A DNA stretch of 64,000 nucleotides from Sulfitobacter sp. W027 (GTDB taxonomy: Bacteria > Pseudomonadota > Alphaproteobacteria > Rhodobacterales > Rhodobacteraceae). Location of the stretch: positions 4,539 through 68,538 of the forward strand of contig NZ_CP083568.1 of assembly GCF_025143985.1 (NCBI RefSeq), in the 5' to 3' direction. Positions 18,501-25,688 of this stretch are shown here, piece after piece (positions within the stretch are counted from its first letter, which is position 1; every line of letters starts with the position of its first letter). Made by a program: the position numbers and the translations under genes. The notes beneath the pieces were generated by a model. It did no database searches. It was not told the DNA's origin and was given only the letters and a program-made list of their open reading frames with translations.

Positions 18501-18587
18501 GTCGGCCACATGGTCCTCGACATTGTAGATCGGGATGATCACCGAAACGCAGGGCCTCTGCGGGCAGGACGGGACAGATGCGGTCAT
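12585..18587 (-). CDS. Giant multi-domain glycosyltransferase (2,000 residues, galectin-like segment)
   Basis: In order the protein shows: a GT2 domain at about residues 13..250 (VSVIIPIYNVEDHV, then the metal site VDSDD near 98); a second, weaker GT2-like segment (LPLSVILFWDGND, VFVQTGD); a galectin-like segment at about 670..770 with HLSLR, AVFN, WKAE and VLLNG in the galectin order; a long alanine-rich helical region with no recognised fold; a GT31/fringe-like domain at about 1425..1600 (KIDDDCF, DGGTGYALS); and a GT2/GT92-like domain at about 1716..2000 (VAVVACMRNE, DADELLVW). ATG 18587 precedes the first GT2 domain; the frame extends to a GTG at 18704. No export signal is visible, so it should be cytoplasmic. 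It is convergent with the GT4 gene. It may assemble several linkages of one repeat unit. Confidence 0.85.
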   Translation of the reverse strand: MTASVPSCPQRPCVSVIIPIYNVEDHVADCIRSVRAQTLIDFEVLMIDDGATDGSGDTALKAAGGDPRFTLIRQDNAGLSAARNTGLSQAVGRYIAFVDSDDQIMPDYLMRMWQVLEESGADWVACAVQSNMADGTGSVHSAIHGAPDLAQHNSWRRYPLHDWCDVIRHFPSAWNKLYRRDLIEGLRFDNGTWFEDHGFFHRAAARTDHIVHLPEALYLQTRGRAGQITGQDSDRVFEQFDVLETLAAQFEASDRPGGRTALARLASRLTFERSTVIADPDRRRRFAVAAQDFLQRNGLDYDSDWDPDIGRSWALEMAGTLPLSVILFWDGNDTEALDRSLTALRAQTAPGFEALIVCQNKAAQQAVGAHQKDLPAHWKILRAPREGAGVAFNHGLSQARGIYVVFVQTGDALTPWTLLQRTEAMLRAQADFGITQMRLAHVDTGLTTYHNGILDMDQWSQGSPPAGPLNLSPSQALSLEAQSSAKIFARAFLTTHDLGFTDGPRSDWALCLNAALLAPCTTYIPHAGITVTLRDGGFERWHTPFNARALSRGHTALTRAVTRALPDTLQQALPDGWQRKLFARALREQVYFGQYASRASRMQMVLGAALIALWQGYGNDRQAGLDQFVGPRLARLLDPMAVLYGRMGRIGQAALHHRKVPALPAGNSKPLHAFNLQEHGLLTLRADFHTMPFANIYFQAAGRDQVLFHLSLRQAEGLAVFNSQHPDGTWKAEIPYVVDLSSGRADVVFDFAPPRVRVLLNGEEVFDIAPRGLRRHTRFPGLEAIAGFHTNGTVSTPHVIPQMPQTGLVLDSRLALRIGTTGDTAKLQALSSDVSCPPTALPLTAAPQGTATALLPASLWRDLPAEAGLTLELIQGAETDRITLTRTDLAARIEALLTLPLATSDSTLCLNTLEYIRYAGLLPLLSAPAHKRIDELAAFYDVQDFMENDSATQDRPAPPPLAGDPIDREVATVVARLAQSRTAPPEQSPEALAVLDGLQVSPAAQAPMFLELAEFFCAQDRDFEGLYQRAKSRGLLPLPHAGSRWAVSASLPYLVADGQYREAAEGLATLTEPRREWLVMPAIAWAVRIGLTHATTPVDIRIRMLNAFAAFLRARVENYWEPVHCRELIRTAATLILQRHRLPPRQQQEVVALCLEIYGLSRQFWSDLEKAADLPTDIAQARAAFDDIASNRTDALQKHRALQLFEIAKTHDAPRVRREIFGPAGLPTLSEGGITLSDLGTLHTPDSRDRDRNVLRHMASPGSAPVAAEVAAMAATALPLLYPKTPRAPYFDTQQQAAQQALALTANPSQAALAEALTDSFGQLADAGSHHLGLGMAVALIDSLHDSDAAQVQAICDWIRQQIVLLDAQGAQWRAAPALHQPLRRLQHREDLLPVVQALVDHLDISLAALPASDNTGLPDGHPLFDTIITVFSCVPYLDTRIPAMRAGWLGLLEDLGVPYVVVVGDGDGTRDGDIVYLDAPDDYEGLPQKTLAAIRWVHDNTRYGHMVKIDDDCFLNAPLFFHSLSYRKFDYYGRRLYRTVGQMDRKWHQGKSSSLRGRFDLDKSPEPSEYTDGGTGYALSRTAMAAALEAAASPEGQQLISVSFMEDKMLGDLLAMRGISPAEEDYRISMRRRTYGDALPVPLWHNSFHPSQTAPLQLVHLDTHLDQADALVRYDKPGLWPRKIWPSYQEAELGYQSNALELVSSEDSVTRARDARVAVVACMRNEMFMLPHFLAHYRKLGVEAFLIADNCSDDGTLEYLAQQPDVALFSVDTDYRLSQYGVAWQQAMMAAFRVGKWSLVADADELLVWQEKQSQTLAQLLNHSDFETAEAIRVFMLDMYPQGPLEDADFAQGTPFDQAGYADRVPFLANTLARGPFADQRCWTSALRHRLIAGSHRSMFVAQKLALLRYQPWMRLSAGLHFVGDARIAPRELLFAHFKYNTDFRRKAQAEVLRGQHFNNAEEYRKYLALVSEGRSVIFDPDLSQKWTDVPFVRRRLRG

Positions 18588-18741
18588 TGCAGAACCGCTG
18601 CTAGAGTGTGTGTCATGGGGGAGTTGTTTCTCAACTTGCCCCACAGGTAAAGAGCAAGTTGTAGGGCCGCTTGCCTTGCCCCGCTGGGGGGCTGGTGCTA
18701 CCACCAGCGCTAGGTGCTAACGCTGCGCAAAGGGGTAACCA

Positions 18742-19512
18742 TTGAGCCATCCGTACGTCATCTGGACCATGCGCAGGACCGGAGGCACGACGCTTGCCTC
18801 GCTGCTGAGTACCCTGTCAGAGCACAGGGGCGTTGAACATGAACCTTTCAACAATGAGCGAATGTACGGCCACATATCTCAGACGTTTGCGCAAACCTCG
18901 GATGCTGTCCAGCTGCGAACGGATCTGCAAAGCTGCTTGGCAGAGAGGCCGGTCATCAAACATTGTTACGAGCTGATGTCGCATGCCTTCAACGCCGTGC
19001 TTTTTGAAGTCAGCACAGCGTTGGGGTACCAGCATATCATTCTGGATCGGCGCAGTGAGACAGAGCGCATTCTGTCGCTGGAGCTAGCGCATCTGACAGG
19101 CGCCTGGGGCGGAGAGGCTGCGCAGAAGATTTATCCGGCTATTGAGACAGGTGAGATGGCCCTGCAACCGATCAACATGCAGCGCGCAGAGCGGCAGATG
19201 CGCCTGTGCAACACGCGTCGCCAAGAACTGGCACAGATAACGGATGATGCGGGGATTGCGCCTTTCGTCGTATATTTCGAGGATGTCTACAGCGACCCCG
19301 TCGCAGGGCGCGCGCTGATTGAGCGGTTGCTGGCGTTCTTGGGGATCCGGCCTGAAGAACACCCCGACTACGAACATCTAGTCAGTGATGCCTTATTGCG
19401 GCGCGGTCAGAATTCAGCGCGGATCCTACAGGCGGTGCCCGATGTCGATATGGCCGTAAAAAAGCTTGAAGCATTGCGCCGTGTACAAACCACTGCCTTC
19501 ATGCCTTCCTGA
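18742..19512 (+). CDS. Sulfotransferase-family protein (Stf0-like)
   Basis: This 256-residue protein begins with YVIWTMRRTGGTTLASLL, the phosphosulfate-binding loop form seen in Stf0-type sulfotransferases, and has HIILDRRSETERILSLELA and VVYFEDVYSDP further on. The loop begins before the first internal ATG, so the start is taken as TTG 18742, with AAGGGG about seven bases upstream. It is divergent from the giant glycosyltransferase gene, with a gap of about 150 bp that must hold both promoters. A role in sulfating the polysaccharide is inferred from family and context. Confidence 0.72.
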   Translation: MSHPYVIWTMRRTGGTTLASLLSTLSEHRGVEHEPFNNERMYGHISQTFAQTSDAVQLRTDLQSCLAERPVIKHCYELMSHAFNAVLFEVSTALGYQHIILDRRSETERILSLELAHLTGAWGGEAAQKIYPAIETGEMALQPINMQRAERQMRLCNTRRQELAQITDDAGIAPFVVYFEDVYSDPVAGRALIERLLAFLGIRPEEHPDYEHLVSDALLRRGQNSARILQAVPDVDMAVKKLEALRRVQTTAFMPS

Positions 19513-19536
19513 CAGAGACCATTCCTGCCGACTTGT

Positions 19537-19884
19537 TCATTGCCTGCTCAAGCTGACGCTGCAATGTGAACTCACGTTGAAGTGCAGTTCCGGCGCACCG
19601 TGGATGGTGGAATGTACGCTGCCTGTGCCGTGTTCAGATATGTTTTTTATTCTGCGCGGTTCTGTATTTCCATTAGGCTGCTTCAAAGACCTCAGCGGCA
19701 TGTGGCTTCTATCGGATCCGGGCGTGCTTCTATCTGAAAAATGATTGCGTTTTAGCTCGCGGAATATCGTTGATCTGCAGCGCTTCAGAACGCGCGCCAT
19801 CTCGTCGACTGGGACCTTAGCGTGCCTCCAGCGCTCTATCTTGCGTTGTTCTGTGATACTGAGTTGCTTGTAAACGGCTCCCAT
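19537..19884 (-). pseudogene. Truncated IS30-family transposase, fused to a glycosyltransferase fragment
   Basis: The first 50 or so residues (ITEQRKIERWRHAKVPVDEMARVLKRC, then STIFRELKRN) match the N-terminal helix-turn-helix of IS30-family transposases. ATG 19884 has a strong GGAGGAG ribosome site. After about 19,732 the frame leaves the family, and no DDE catalytic domain is present. Near its end it reads GTGSVHSTIHGAPEL, almost the same as GTGSVHSTIHGAPDL in the giant glycosyltransferase at 18,145..18,187, and in the same frame. The 115-codon frame is thus a chimera of two gene fragments and is unlikely to be functional. Confidence 0.7.
19589..19631 (-). repeat. 43-bp near-copy of part of the giant glycosyltransferase gene
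   Basis: Bases 19,589..19,631 match 18,145..18,187 with two mismatches, in the same strand sense. The sequence on both sides differs. It is either a piece of a lost paralogous glycosyltransferase gene or a small templated duplication next to the IS30 fragment. Confidence 0.75.
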
Positions 19885-20153
19885 ACCGACTCCTCCCGTA
19901 GCTTGCGGCGTTCATCCAAGTTCAGGTGAGGGTAGCAGCGTACCATTGATCAACTCCATGCAAGGTTCTGTTTGGATACAGAATTCGCACTTCTCTGTGA
20001 ATCCACTTGGCTACAATGACAAATCCTATAAGGTTAGTTATGTGAAATGTATTCATATAGGAAGTCTCCAATTTTGAATTCAGTGTAAGGTCCCCATTGA
20101 TAGTCGAAAATCCTAAGTAAAATCGGCTCTCCTCGGGCAGCCTCGATAACTAC

Positions 20154-20339
20154 GTGAAAGTACAGGCAGTTGCTTCCAACGACGTCCTGTTTGGCAGTGG
20201 GATAAACATTAGCTCCATTGTTTTCGCTGAGTTCATTATGGAGCTCGAAGAGAAAACCGGGCTCGATATCGACATTGATGATCTCGACAGTTCGATCCGT
20301 ACCGCGGGCGATCTTTATGATCGCTTGAATGTACTCTGA
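20154..20339 (+). CDS. Acyl carrier protein-like fragment
   Basis: This 61-codon frame (GTG start, an in-frame stop at 20,118 just before) ends with INISSIVFAEFIMELEEKTG followed by LDIDIDDLDSSIRTAGDLYDRL. That is the second half of an acyl carrier protein, with Ser in the SSI motif at the phosphopantetheine position (usually DSL). Only about 20 residues precede that Ser instead of the usual 35 or so, so helix 1 is missing and the gene is probably a 5'-truncated remnant. It lies 41 bp before the pyruvyl transferase gene. An antisense frame covers the same bases but resembles nothing known to me. Confidence 0.5.
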   Translation: MKVQAVASNDVLFGSGINISSIVFAEFIMELEEKTGLDIDIDDLDSSIRTAGDLYDRLNVL

Positions 20340-20380
20340 AGGCACGCACCCGGGGGCTGAATAGGGCCAGAAAAAGTTTG

Positions 20381-21619
20381 ATGCGCCCTCAGAATTTCTG
20401 CAAGAAGCTGTGGAAGACCTCTCGCTTCGGGATTGTCGGTGGAAATCAAAGTGGGGATCGCGACATGGCCAAGGGTATGGGATTTATCGGGAACCAAGGA
20501 GCCCAGAAACAGGGAACCAAAGACAATACCGGCAACATCATTCATGGTCATGCGGCTCGCGCCATCTTTAACCAAAAGCAGAATATAAGCTCCGCCCAGA
20601 CCCCGGAAAACCTCGACAAAATTCGCGCCGAAGTGAGCCATGTTGGATTTGTCGCTGCGACGATGCTGCATGTCGGTCAGGTGCCGGCCTATATTGACGC
20701 CCATGTGCGGCAGGCCGATTTCATCGAGGCCTTGGATTTGCCAGTGTGCACCTTCGGGTTCGGGTGTCATGCGCCCTTGGGTACCAGAATATCAGAGTCA
20801 GAGGTCGACGCGCGGTCCGTCCGGTTGCTGCGCGTTCTTGCCGAGCGCAGCAAAGCCGTTGCTGTAAGGGGGGCGTTTACCGCCGATCTTTGCGCGAAAT
20901 ACGGGGTTAAGAACGTGGAAGTCATGGGCTGCCAGTCCATCTACTATTCGGCCGCCCAGCATGCGCCCGGCGCTTTCCAGCATCACAGCACGACCGGGCG
21001 GCAGATGGCCAGCCTGTCAATGCTGCCTGACGAGACAGCGGTCGTGCGTTTCATGATCGAGAATGGCGTGGACTATATCGGGCAGAATGATCTTGTTCAG
21101 GAGAAGATCGTTCAGGGAGGGCTAAGTGCCACGGAGTTTGCAGCGGATCGAAGCCATTGGGTCCTACCGAGCATCCGCAAGGTGATCGATGCAGGATCAA
21201 CCTCTGCTGAAGAGTATTACGCTTACGTCAAAGAGCATTTTCATGTTTTCTATGACGTCCCGAGCTGGGTCAATCACATCGCGGAAAGCTATGATTTTGC
21301 CTTCGGCACCCGTTTTCATGGCAACGTTGCAGCGCTTCAGGCTGGGGTTCCGGCGCTTTGGCTTGAGCACGACACGCGCCTTCAGGAGCTATGTGCCCAT
21401 TTCGCATTGCCGAGCATCGCCCAACAGGATTTTGCACGGATCGGGTCGATGGACGAATTGAAGTCGCTTTGCGATTTCGGCCCCTTCGAGTTGCGCATGC
21501 CGCGGCTGATGGATGGTTTCCTGAGCTATCTCGACAAGAATGGTGTGATGCCATTTGTGGATCCGGCTTTTCTGCGCCAGTGTCAGAACTGGACTGGTGA
21601 CCAAAGGGCCTTTGCATAG
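20381..21619 (+). CDS. Polysaccharide pyruvyl transferase family protein
   Basis: The protein is about 412 residues and matches the polysaccharide pyruvyl transferase family. It has DNTGNIIHGHAARAIF near residue 50, then VCTFGFGCHAPLG, KAVAVRGAFTADLCAKYGVK with VEVMGCQSIYY, and the C-terminal FAFGTRFHGNVAALQAGVPALWL. The RFHG segment is a hallmark of the family. Such enzymes transfer a pyruvate ketal from phosphoenolpyruvate to a sugar, adding negative charge to an exopolysaccharide. The ATG 20381 start is the first in frame apart from a TTG at 20378, and its ribosome site is weak. A stop-free antisense frame at the 5' end is a shadow. Confidence 0.83.
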   Translation: MRPQNFCKKLWKTSRFGIVGGNQSGDRDMAKGMGFIGNQGAQKQGTKDNTGNIIHGHAARAIFNQKQNISSAQTPENLDKIRAEVSHVGFVAATMLHVGQVPAYIDAHVRQADFIEALDLPVCTFGFGCHAPLGTRISESEVDARSVRLLRVLAERSKAVAVRGAFTADLCAKYGVKNVEVMGCQSIYYSAAQHAPGAFQHHSTTGRQMASLSMLPDETAVVRFMIENGVDYIGQNDLVQEKIVQGGLSATEFAADRSHWVLPSIRKVIDAGSTSAEEYYAYVKEHFHVFYDVPSWVNHIAESYDFAFGTRFHGNVAALQAGVPALWLEHDTRLQELCAHFALPSIAQQDFARIGSMDELKSLCDFGPFELRMPRLMDGFLSYLDKNGVMPFVDPAFLRQCQNWTGDQRAFA

Positions 21620-21979
21620 CCTATTAGGCACCGCATGGCAGAATTAAAGATCGCCGCTGCGATATTTAGGGTCTTGCGCCGGGCTTTTCTCCGTTGTGTC
21701 TTCTGCTGACAGGCTGCCCTTCCCGCTATTGTGCTGGATTGAAAAACAATCCCTGGGCGTAGCACAGCATTGGAGCTCGATTAGTCTTCAATTTGTATGC
21801 TACATATGGCGTGCCTCTGCCTCACAGCCTCTAAATATTGGAAACTGGCGTCGGGGGCAGGCAAGAAATTAAAACAGTGCGTGACCGCTGAAAAGTTGGA
21901 GCGTAACCTAAGGTCATTCGTGGATATCACCTTTGGCTTATAAAGATTATTCCCCTGCATCGCATAGACGGAGACTGTC
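21620..21979. other. Intergenic region upstream of the type I secretion genes
   Basis: These 360 bases have no convincing gene on either strand. The region should carry the promoter for the secretion operon. GGAG about six bases before ATG 21980 is the only element I can point to; I saw no copy here of the dyad motif present upstream of the RTX gene. Confidence 0.5.
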
Positions 21980-23734
21980 ATGACTGACCCGAAACTGCTG
22001 TCTGGCTTGTCAGAGATGCGCGAGGCCCGACGCGCCTGCCGGGGCCTGATGTGGTCAGCAGCTTTCTTCAGTATTTTCGTCAACCTTTTGATGCTCACGG
22101 GTCCGCTCTTCATGTTGCAGACCTACGATAGGGTTCTCGGTTCCCGTTCGGAGGCGACTTTGGTGGCGCTGTTCGCCGTGGTTGCCTTCCTGTTTCTGGT
22201 CATGGGGCTGGTCGATTGGGCGCGCAATCGTCTTTTGACGCGGATCGGTGCACGCTTTCAATCGAGGCTTGATCGTCGCGTTTTTGAAGCCATGCTCAAG
22301 AAGGCGGCGCTTGCGCAGGAGCGCGGCGAAAGTTCTAAAATGGATCAGCAGCTGAAAGATCTTGAAGCCGTACAGCGGTTCTATGCCTCCCCCGTGTTCT
22401 CGTCGCTTTTCGACATGCCTTGGGCGCCGATCTTTCTGATCGGGATTGCCTTTTTTCATCCGTGGTTGGGGGCGGCGGCTGTTGCAGGTGGCTCCATCTT
22501 AATCCTGTCAGCCATACTGAACCAAGTCTTCACCAAGACGGCATCCATCAAGTCTGCGGCCGCAAGCTATGTCTCGGACCGCTATTCCGAGCAGTTGCAC
22601 ACCGAGGCTGAAACGATCCGCAGCCTCGGCATGCAGTCCAACGCCTTCGAAAAGTGGTCAAAGACTCGGAACCGTGCCTTGGCACAAAGCGTGTCGGCGG
22701 CCGACAAAGGGGGCAGCTTCAGCAACTTCTCAAAGACGTTCCGCCTGTTTATGCAATCTGCGATGCTGGCGCTTGGGGCCTATCTAGTGTTGCTGGGTGA
22801 AATCACCCCGGGCGTAATGATTGCCGCGTCGATCCTGCTGGGACGCGCCCTGGCGCCCGTCGAGACGGTCGTCAACCAGTGGAGCACGGTGCAGCGCGCC
22901 AAACGGGGCTGGGATAGCTTGGTTGAGCTGCTGTCCAATGTTCCCGAAGATTCCGTGCAGGTCGAACTGCCCCGTCCTCGGGCGCGGATCGACATCCGAC
23001 AGGTGACCGTAATCCCGCCTAAGGGACGGCAGGCAACCCTGCGCCTGATAAATTTCGAAATTCGCCCCGGAGAGGCGGTTGGGGTGATTGGGCCGAGTGG
23101 ATCGGGGAAATCCACATTGGCCCGGGCCCTGACGGGGGTCTGGCCCCTGGCGGGGGGGAAGATCACCCTCGATGGTGCGCCGCTGAACCAGTACCATCCG
23201 ACCAAACTGGCTGAGTATTTCGGCTATCTGCCGCAAAAGGTTTCCCTGTTCGACGGTACAGTCGCCGAGAACATCGCCCGTCTTTCGACAGATTACGACG
23301 ATGAAAAAGTTGTCGCCGCAGCCAAGAAAGCGGCGGCGCATGAGATGATCTTAAAGCTGTCGCAGGGGTACAACACGCCGCTACACGCAATCAGCACTGA
23401 ACTGTCAGGCGGCCAGATCCAGCGTCTAGGTTTGGCCCGAGCGCTTTACAGCGACCCGGTGTTGCTTGTGCTGGACGAGCCGAACTCGAATTTGGACAAT
23501 GAAGGATCGACTGCATTGAACAACGCGATCGTGGCAATCAAGGCCGAAGGCGGAGCAGTGGTGATCATGGCGCACCGTCCAGCCGCGATCAAGGAATGTG
23601 AGAAACTTCTTGTCCTTGAGGAAGGGGCGCGCCGGGCATGGGGGCCGCGTGAAAAGGTGATGTCGGAAATGCTCACCAACTTCCAAACCCTTCGCACAGC
23701 CGCCAAAACGAACACCTCGGGAGGTGTAGTATGA
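21980..23734 (+). CDS. Type I secretion ABC transporter, permease-ATPase (PrtD/HlyB type)
   Basis: This is the inner-membrane component of a type I secretion system. The 584-residue protein has an N-terminal transmembrane domain of about 300 residues (FFSIFVNLLMLTGPLFMLQTY, ALFAVVAFLFLVMGLVDW and others) and a C-terminal ATPase with Walker A GPSGSGKSTL at about residue 371, LSGGQIQRLGLARAL at about 475 and Walker B LLVLDEPNSNLD. It has no N-terminal peptidase-like domain, as in PrtD-type exporters of RTX proteins. Its stop overlaps the HlyD gene by ATGA, and an RTX gene follows 3' of that, so its substrates are probably the RTX proteins of this plasmid. Confidence 0.94.
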   Translation: MTDPKLLSGLSEMREARRACRGLMWSAAFFSIFVNLLMLTGPLFMLQTYDRVLGSRSEATLVALFAVVAFLFLVMGLVDWARNRLLTRIGARFQSRLDRRVFEAMLKKAALAQERGESSKMDQQLKDLEAVQRFYASPVFSSLFDMPWAPIFLIGIAFFHPWLGAAAVAGGSILILSAILNQVFTKTASIKSAAASYVSDRYSEQLHTEAETIRSLGMQSNAFEKWSKTRNRALAQSVSAADKGGSFSNFSKTFRLFMQSAMLALGAYLVLLGEITPGVMIAASILLGRALAPVETVVNQWSTVQRAKRGWDSLVELLSNVPEDSVQVELPRPRARIDIRQVTVIPPKGRQATLRLINFEIRPGEAVGVIGPSGSGKSTLARALTGVWPLAGGKITLDGAPLNQYHPTKLAEYFGYLPQKVSLFDGTVAENIARLSTDYDDEKVVAAAKKAAAHEMILKLSQGYNTPLHAISTELSGGQIQRLGLARALYSDPVLLVLDEPNSNLDNEGSTALNNAIVAIKAEGGAVVIMAHRPAAIKECEKLLVLEEGARRAWGPREKVMSEMLTNFQTLRTAAKTNTSGGVV

Positions 23735-25047
23735 GCGCATCGACTGGAAATAATCGCTTCAGGGCGGCCATACCGCTTGTGGTCGGCTTCGGTACGATCC
23801 TTTTGTTGCTAGGTGGGTTCACCTACTGGGCCGCACGCGCGCAGATCGACGGGGCCGTCGTGGCCTCGGGACGGATGGTCGTGGAACGTAACCGGCAAGC
23901 CGTTCAGCACCTGACCGGCGGCATCGTGGAGGAAATACTCGTCAGGGAAGGTGATAGTGTCGAAGAAGGCGAGCTGCTGGTTAGGCTAGATCCGACCCTT
24001 GCGCTGTCGGAACTCAAGATCGTTGAGGGGCAGCTCTATGAGCTTATGGCCCGCCGCGGCCGCCTTGAGGCGGAGCGCGACGAAGCCGATGAGATCACCT
24101 TCGACCCGCGCCTGATCGAGAGAGCCAAGAATGACCCGGACGTAGACGCCTTGATGAAGGGGCAGCAAAACCTTTTTGAAGCCCGTGCCGAAACATTGGA
24201 AAGCGCGGTTACGCAGTTGGGCAATCAACGACAGCAGTTGGAGGAGCAGATTCGAGGCATTACCGCGCAGTTGACCGCAACCGACCGGCAGATCGCGCTG
24301 GTAGACACAGAAATAGTGTCCCAACAGACCCTGCTGGACAAGGGGCTGGCGCAAAGCTCCCGCGTGCTGGCGCTTCAGCGCGAGGACGCACGGCTTGCTG
24401 GCGCTGTCGGAGATCTGACCGCCCGCCGCGCTCAGGCGTTGGAACGCAAGGCTGAGTTGACGATCCAGGAACTCCAGTACCGCGGCAACCGGCGCGAAGA
24501 GGCGATCTCGGTTCTGCGCGACCTGCAGTACAATGAGCTTGAGATGGCCGAACGCAGCCGCGCGTTGCAGACCCAACTCAACCAGATGGAAATTCGCGCA
24601 CCCACCACCGGCATTGTTTACGACCTGAAAGTATACGGCCGCATGTCAGTGATCCGCCCGGCAGAGGCGTTGCTTTTCTTGGTGCCACAAGACCGCGCGC
24701 TGGTTATCGAAGCTCAAATTGATCCGATCAACGTAACGGATGTTCATGTGGCCCAAGACGTGATCCTGCGGTTCAGCGCATTTGACATGCGCGAGACCCC
24801 CGACCTTTTTGGCAAAGTCACCCAAGTGTCGCCGGATGCCTTCACTGACAGTCAGACTGGTCGCTCCTTTTACCGTGTCGAGATTGAGCTGCCCAAGGAA
24901 GAGCTGACCAAGCTCACAGCGGATCAGACGCTCATTCCGGGCATGCCGGTGGACGCATTCATCCGCACCGGAGAGCATACGCCGCTGACCTATCTAGTCT
25001 CGCCGCTCACGCGGTATTTTAACAAGGCGATGCGCGACAACGGCTGA
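23731..25047 (+). CDS. Type I secretion membrane fusion protein (HlyD/PrtE family)
   Basis: This is the periplasmic adaptor that connects the ABC transporter to an outer-membrane TolC-like channel. The 438-residue protein has one N-terminal transmembrane helix (about residues 12..32, IPLVVGFGTILLLLGGFTYW), a lipoyl-like half motif (VQHLTGGIVEEILVREGDSVEEGELLVRLD), a long coiled-coil hairpin, the second half MEIRAPTTGIVYDLKV and a C-terminal beta domain ending in FIRTGEHTPLTYLVSPL, the usual end of this family. It starts inside the stop of the transporter gene. No tolC homologue is encoded in the window. Confidence 0.94.
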   Translation: MSASTGNNRFRAAIPLVVGFGTILLLLGGFTYWAARAQIDGAVVASGRMVVERNRQAVQHLTGGIVEEILVREGDSVEEGELLVRLDPTLALSELKIVEGQLYELMARRGRLEAERDEADEITFDPRLIERAKNDPDVDALMKGQQNLFEARAETLESAVTQLGNQRQQLEEQIRGITAQLTATDRQIALVDTEIVSQQTLLDKGLAQSSRVLALQREDARLAGAVGDLTARRAQALERKAELTIQELQYRGNRREEAISVLRDLQYNELEMAERSRALQTQLNQMEIRAPTTGIVYDLKVYGRMSVIRPAEALLFLVPQDRALVIEAQIDPINVTDVHVAQDVILRFSAFDMRETPDLFGKVTQVSPDAFTDSQTGRSFYRVEIELPKEELTKLTADQTLIPGMPVDAFIRTGEHTPLTYLVSPLTRYFNKAMRDNG

Positions 25048-25688
25048 CCTTGCTTCCCGAGAGCCGAGCGGCGAAAGGCATCCCCCCTCCCTCTGGGGAG
25101 TTTAATTTGGGTAGGCGCCTACCTGCCTTGCGGAAATTCGTGTTCTTGAGGGCCGTGCGCAAGGGATGACGCCTTTATTTTGACCAGATTGCAAGGCATT
25201 CCCCGAGGTGAAATCGGCCGCTTTTGTGTCCAGCATGGAAACGATGAAAGGGCTTCGGCCCCGAAGTTTGTATGCGCATAAAAATAGGAATGAACATTCT
25301 TCGCGTGCCTTTATATATCTCTGTTTTTGGATTTCTGCTGCATATACTGCGACTCTTGCCGTAAATCAGCACGACTTTCGGAAAGGCGCTGCTCTTGAAG
25401 CGCTAATTTGATATCAAATTTTCACCGTGCGTTGGACTTATATTCCAAAGCGACACGCTCTTCGCGCTAAGCTGCGCAGGGCATTTGTTTCTTTTTTGGA
25501 AACGCACTGTCTCGGGCGATATGAAAATGAAGCGTTAATATACCCCCAAACGAGGGTAGTCCGGAATTCCTAAAAGTGGCTGAAATGAGGCAGGTGCCGT
25601 CATGACTTCGGCGTCTGAGTTCTAATCCGTATCTGGCCAGCGAATTTTGGTTATGCGGATATTTTTCAATCCTGAGGGGGATAAAATC
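25048..25688. other. Long leader upstream of the RTX gene
   Basis: These 641 bases have no supported gene. They contain the palindrome GGTAGGCGCCTACC at 25,110..25,123, an AT-rich stretch from about 25,260 onward and the dyad motif at 25,536..25,558, which is shared with the luxR upstream region. The layout suggests an independently regulated promoter for the RTX gene rather than read-through from the transporter genes. Confidence 0.6.
25536..25558 (+). promoter_or_regulatory. Candidate LuxR-type operator upstream of the RTX gene
   Basis: The segment reads TAATATACCCCC followed by AAACGAGGGTA, with TACCC and GGGTA arms forming a dyad. Over 21 bases it differs at only three positions from the minus strand of 30,629..30,649. 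It lies about 130 bp before ATG 25689, in the same orientation relative to its gene as the luxR copy. Confidence 0.6.

Larger units (their letters stand above)
19513..20153. other. Scar region with mobile-element and gene fragments
   Basis: This stretch between the sulfotransferase and the acyl-carrier-like fragment has no intact gene. It holds the 5' part of an IS30-type transposase (minus, ending near 19,732) and a 43-bp near-copy of part of the giant glycosyltransferase gene (19,589..19,631). The remainder, 19,890..20,150, is AT-richer with no recognisable feature. It looks like the remains of insertion and deletion events. Confidence 0.6.

Noticed and set aside
20034-20345. 103-codon minus-strand frame over the acyl-carrier-like fragment
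   Set aside because: It begins at a GTG and resembles no family, whereas the plus strand has a clear carrier-protein helix pattern with the modification Ser.
20315-20770. 151-codon minus-strand frame over the start of the pyruvyl transferase gene
   Set aside because: The plus-strand frame continues into a well-matched pyruvyl transferase with family motifs; the minus frame has none.
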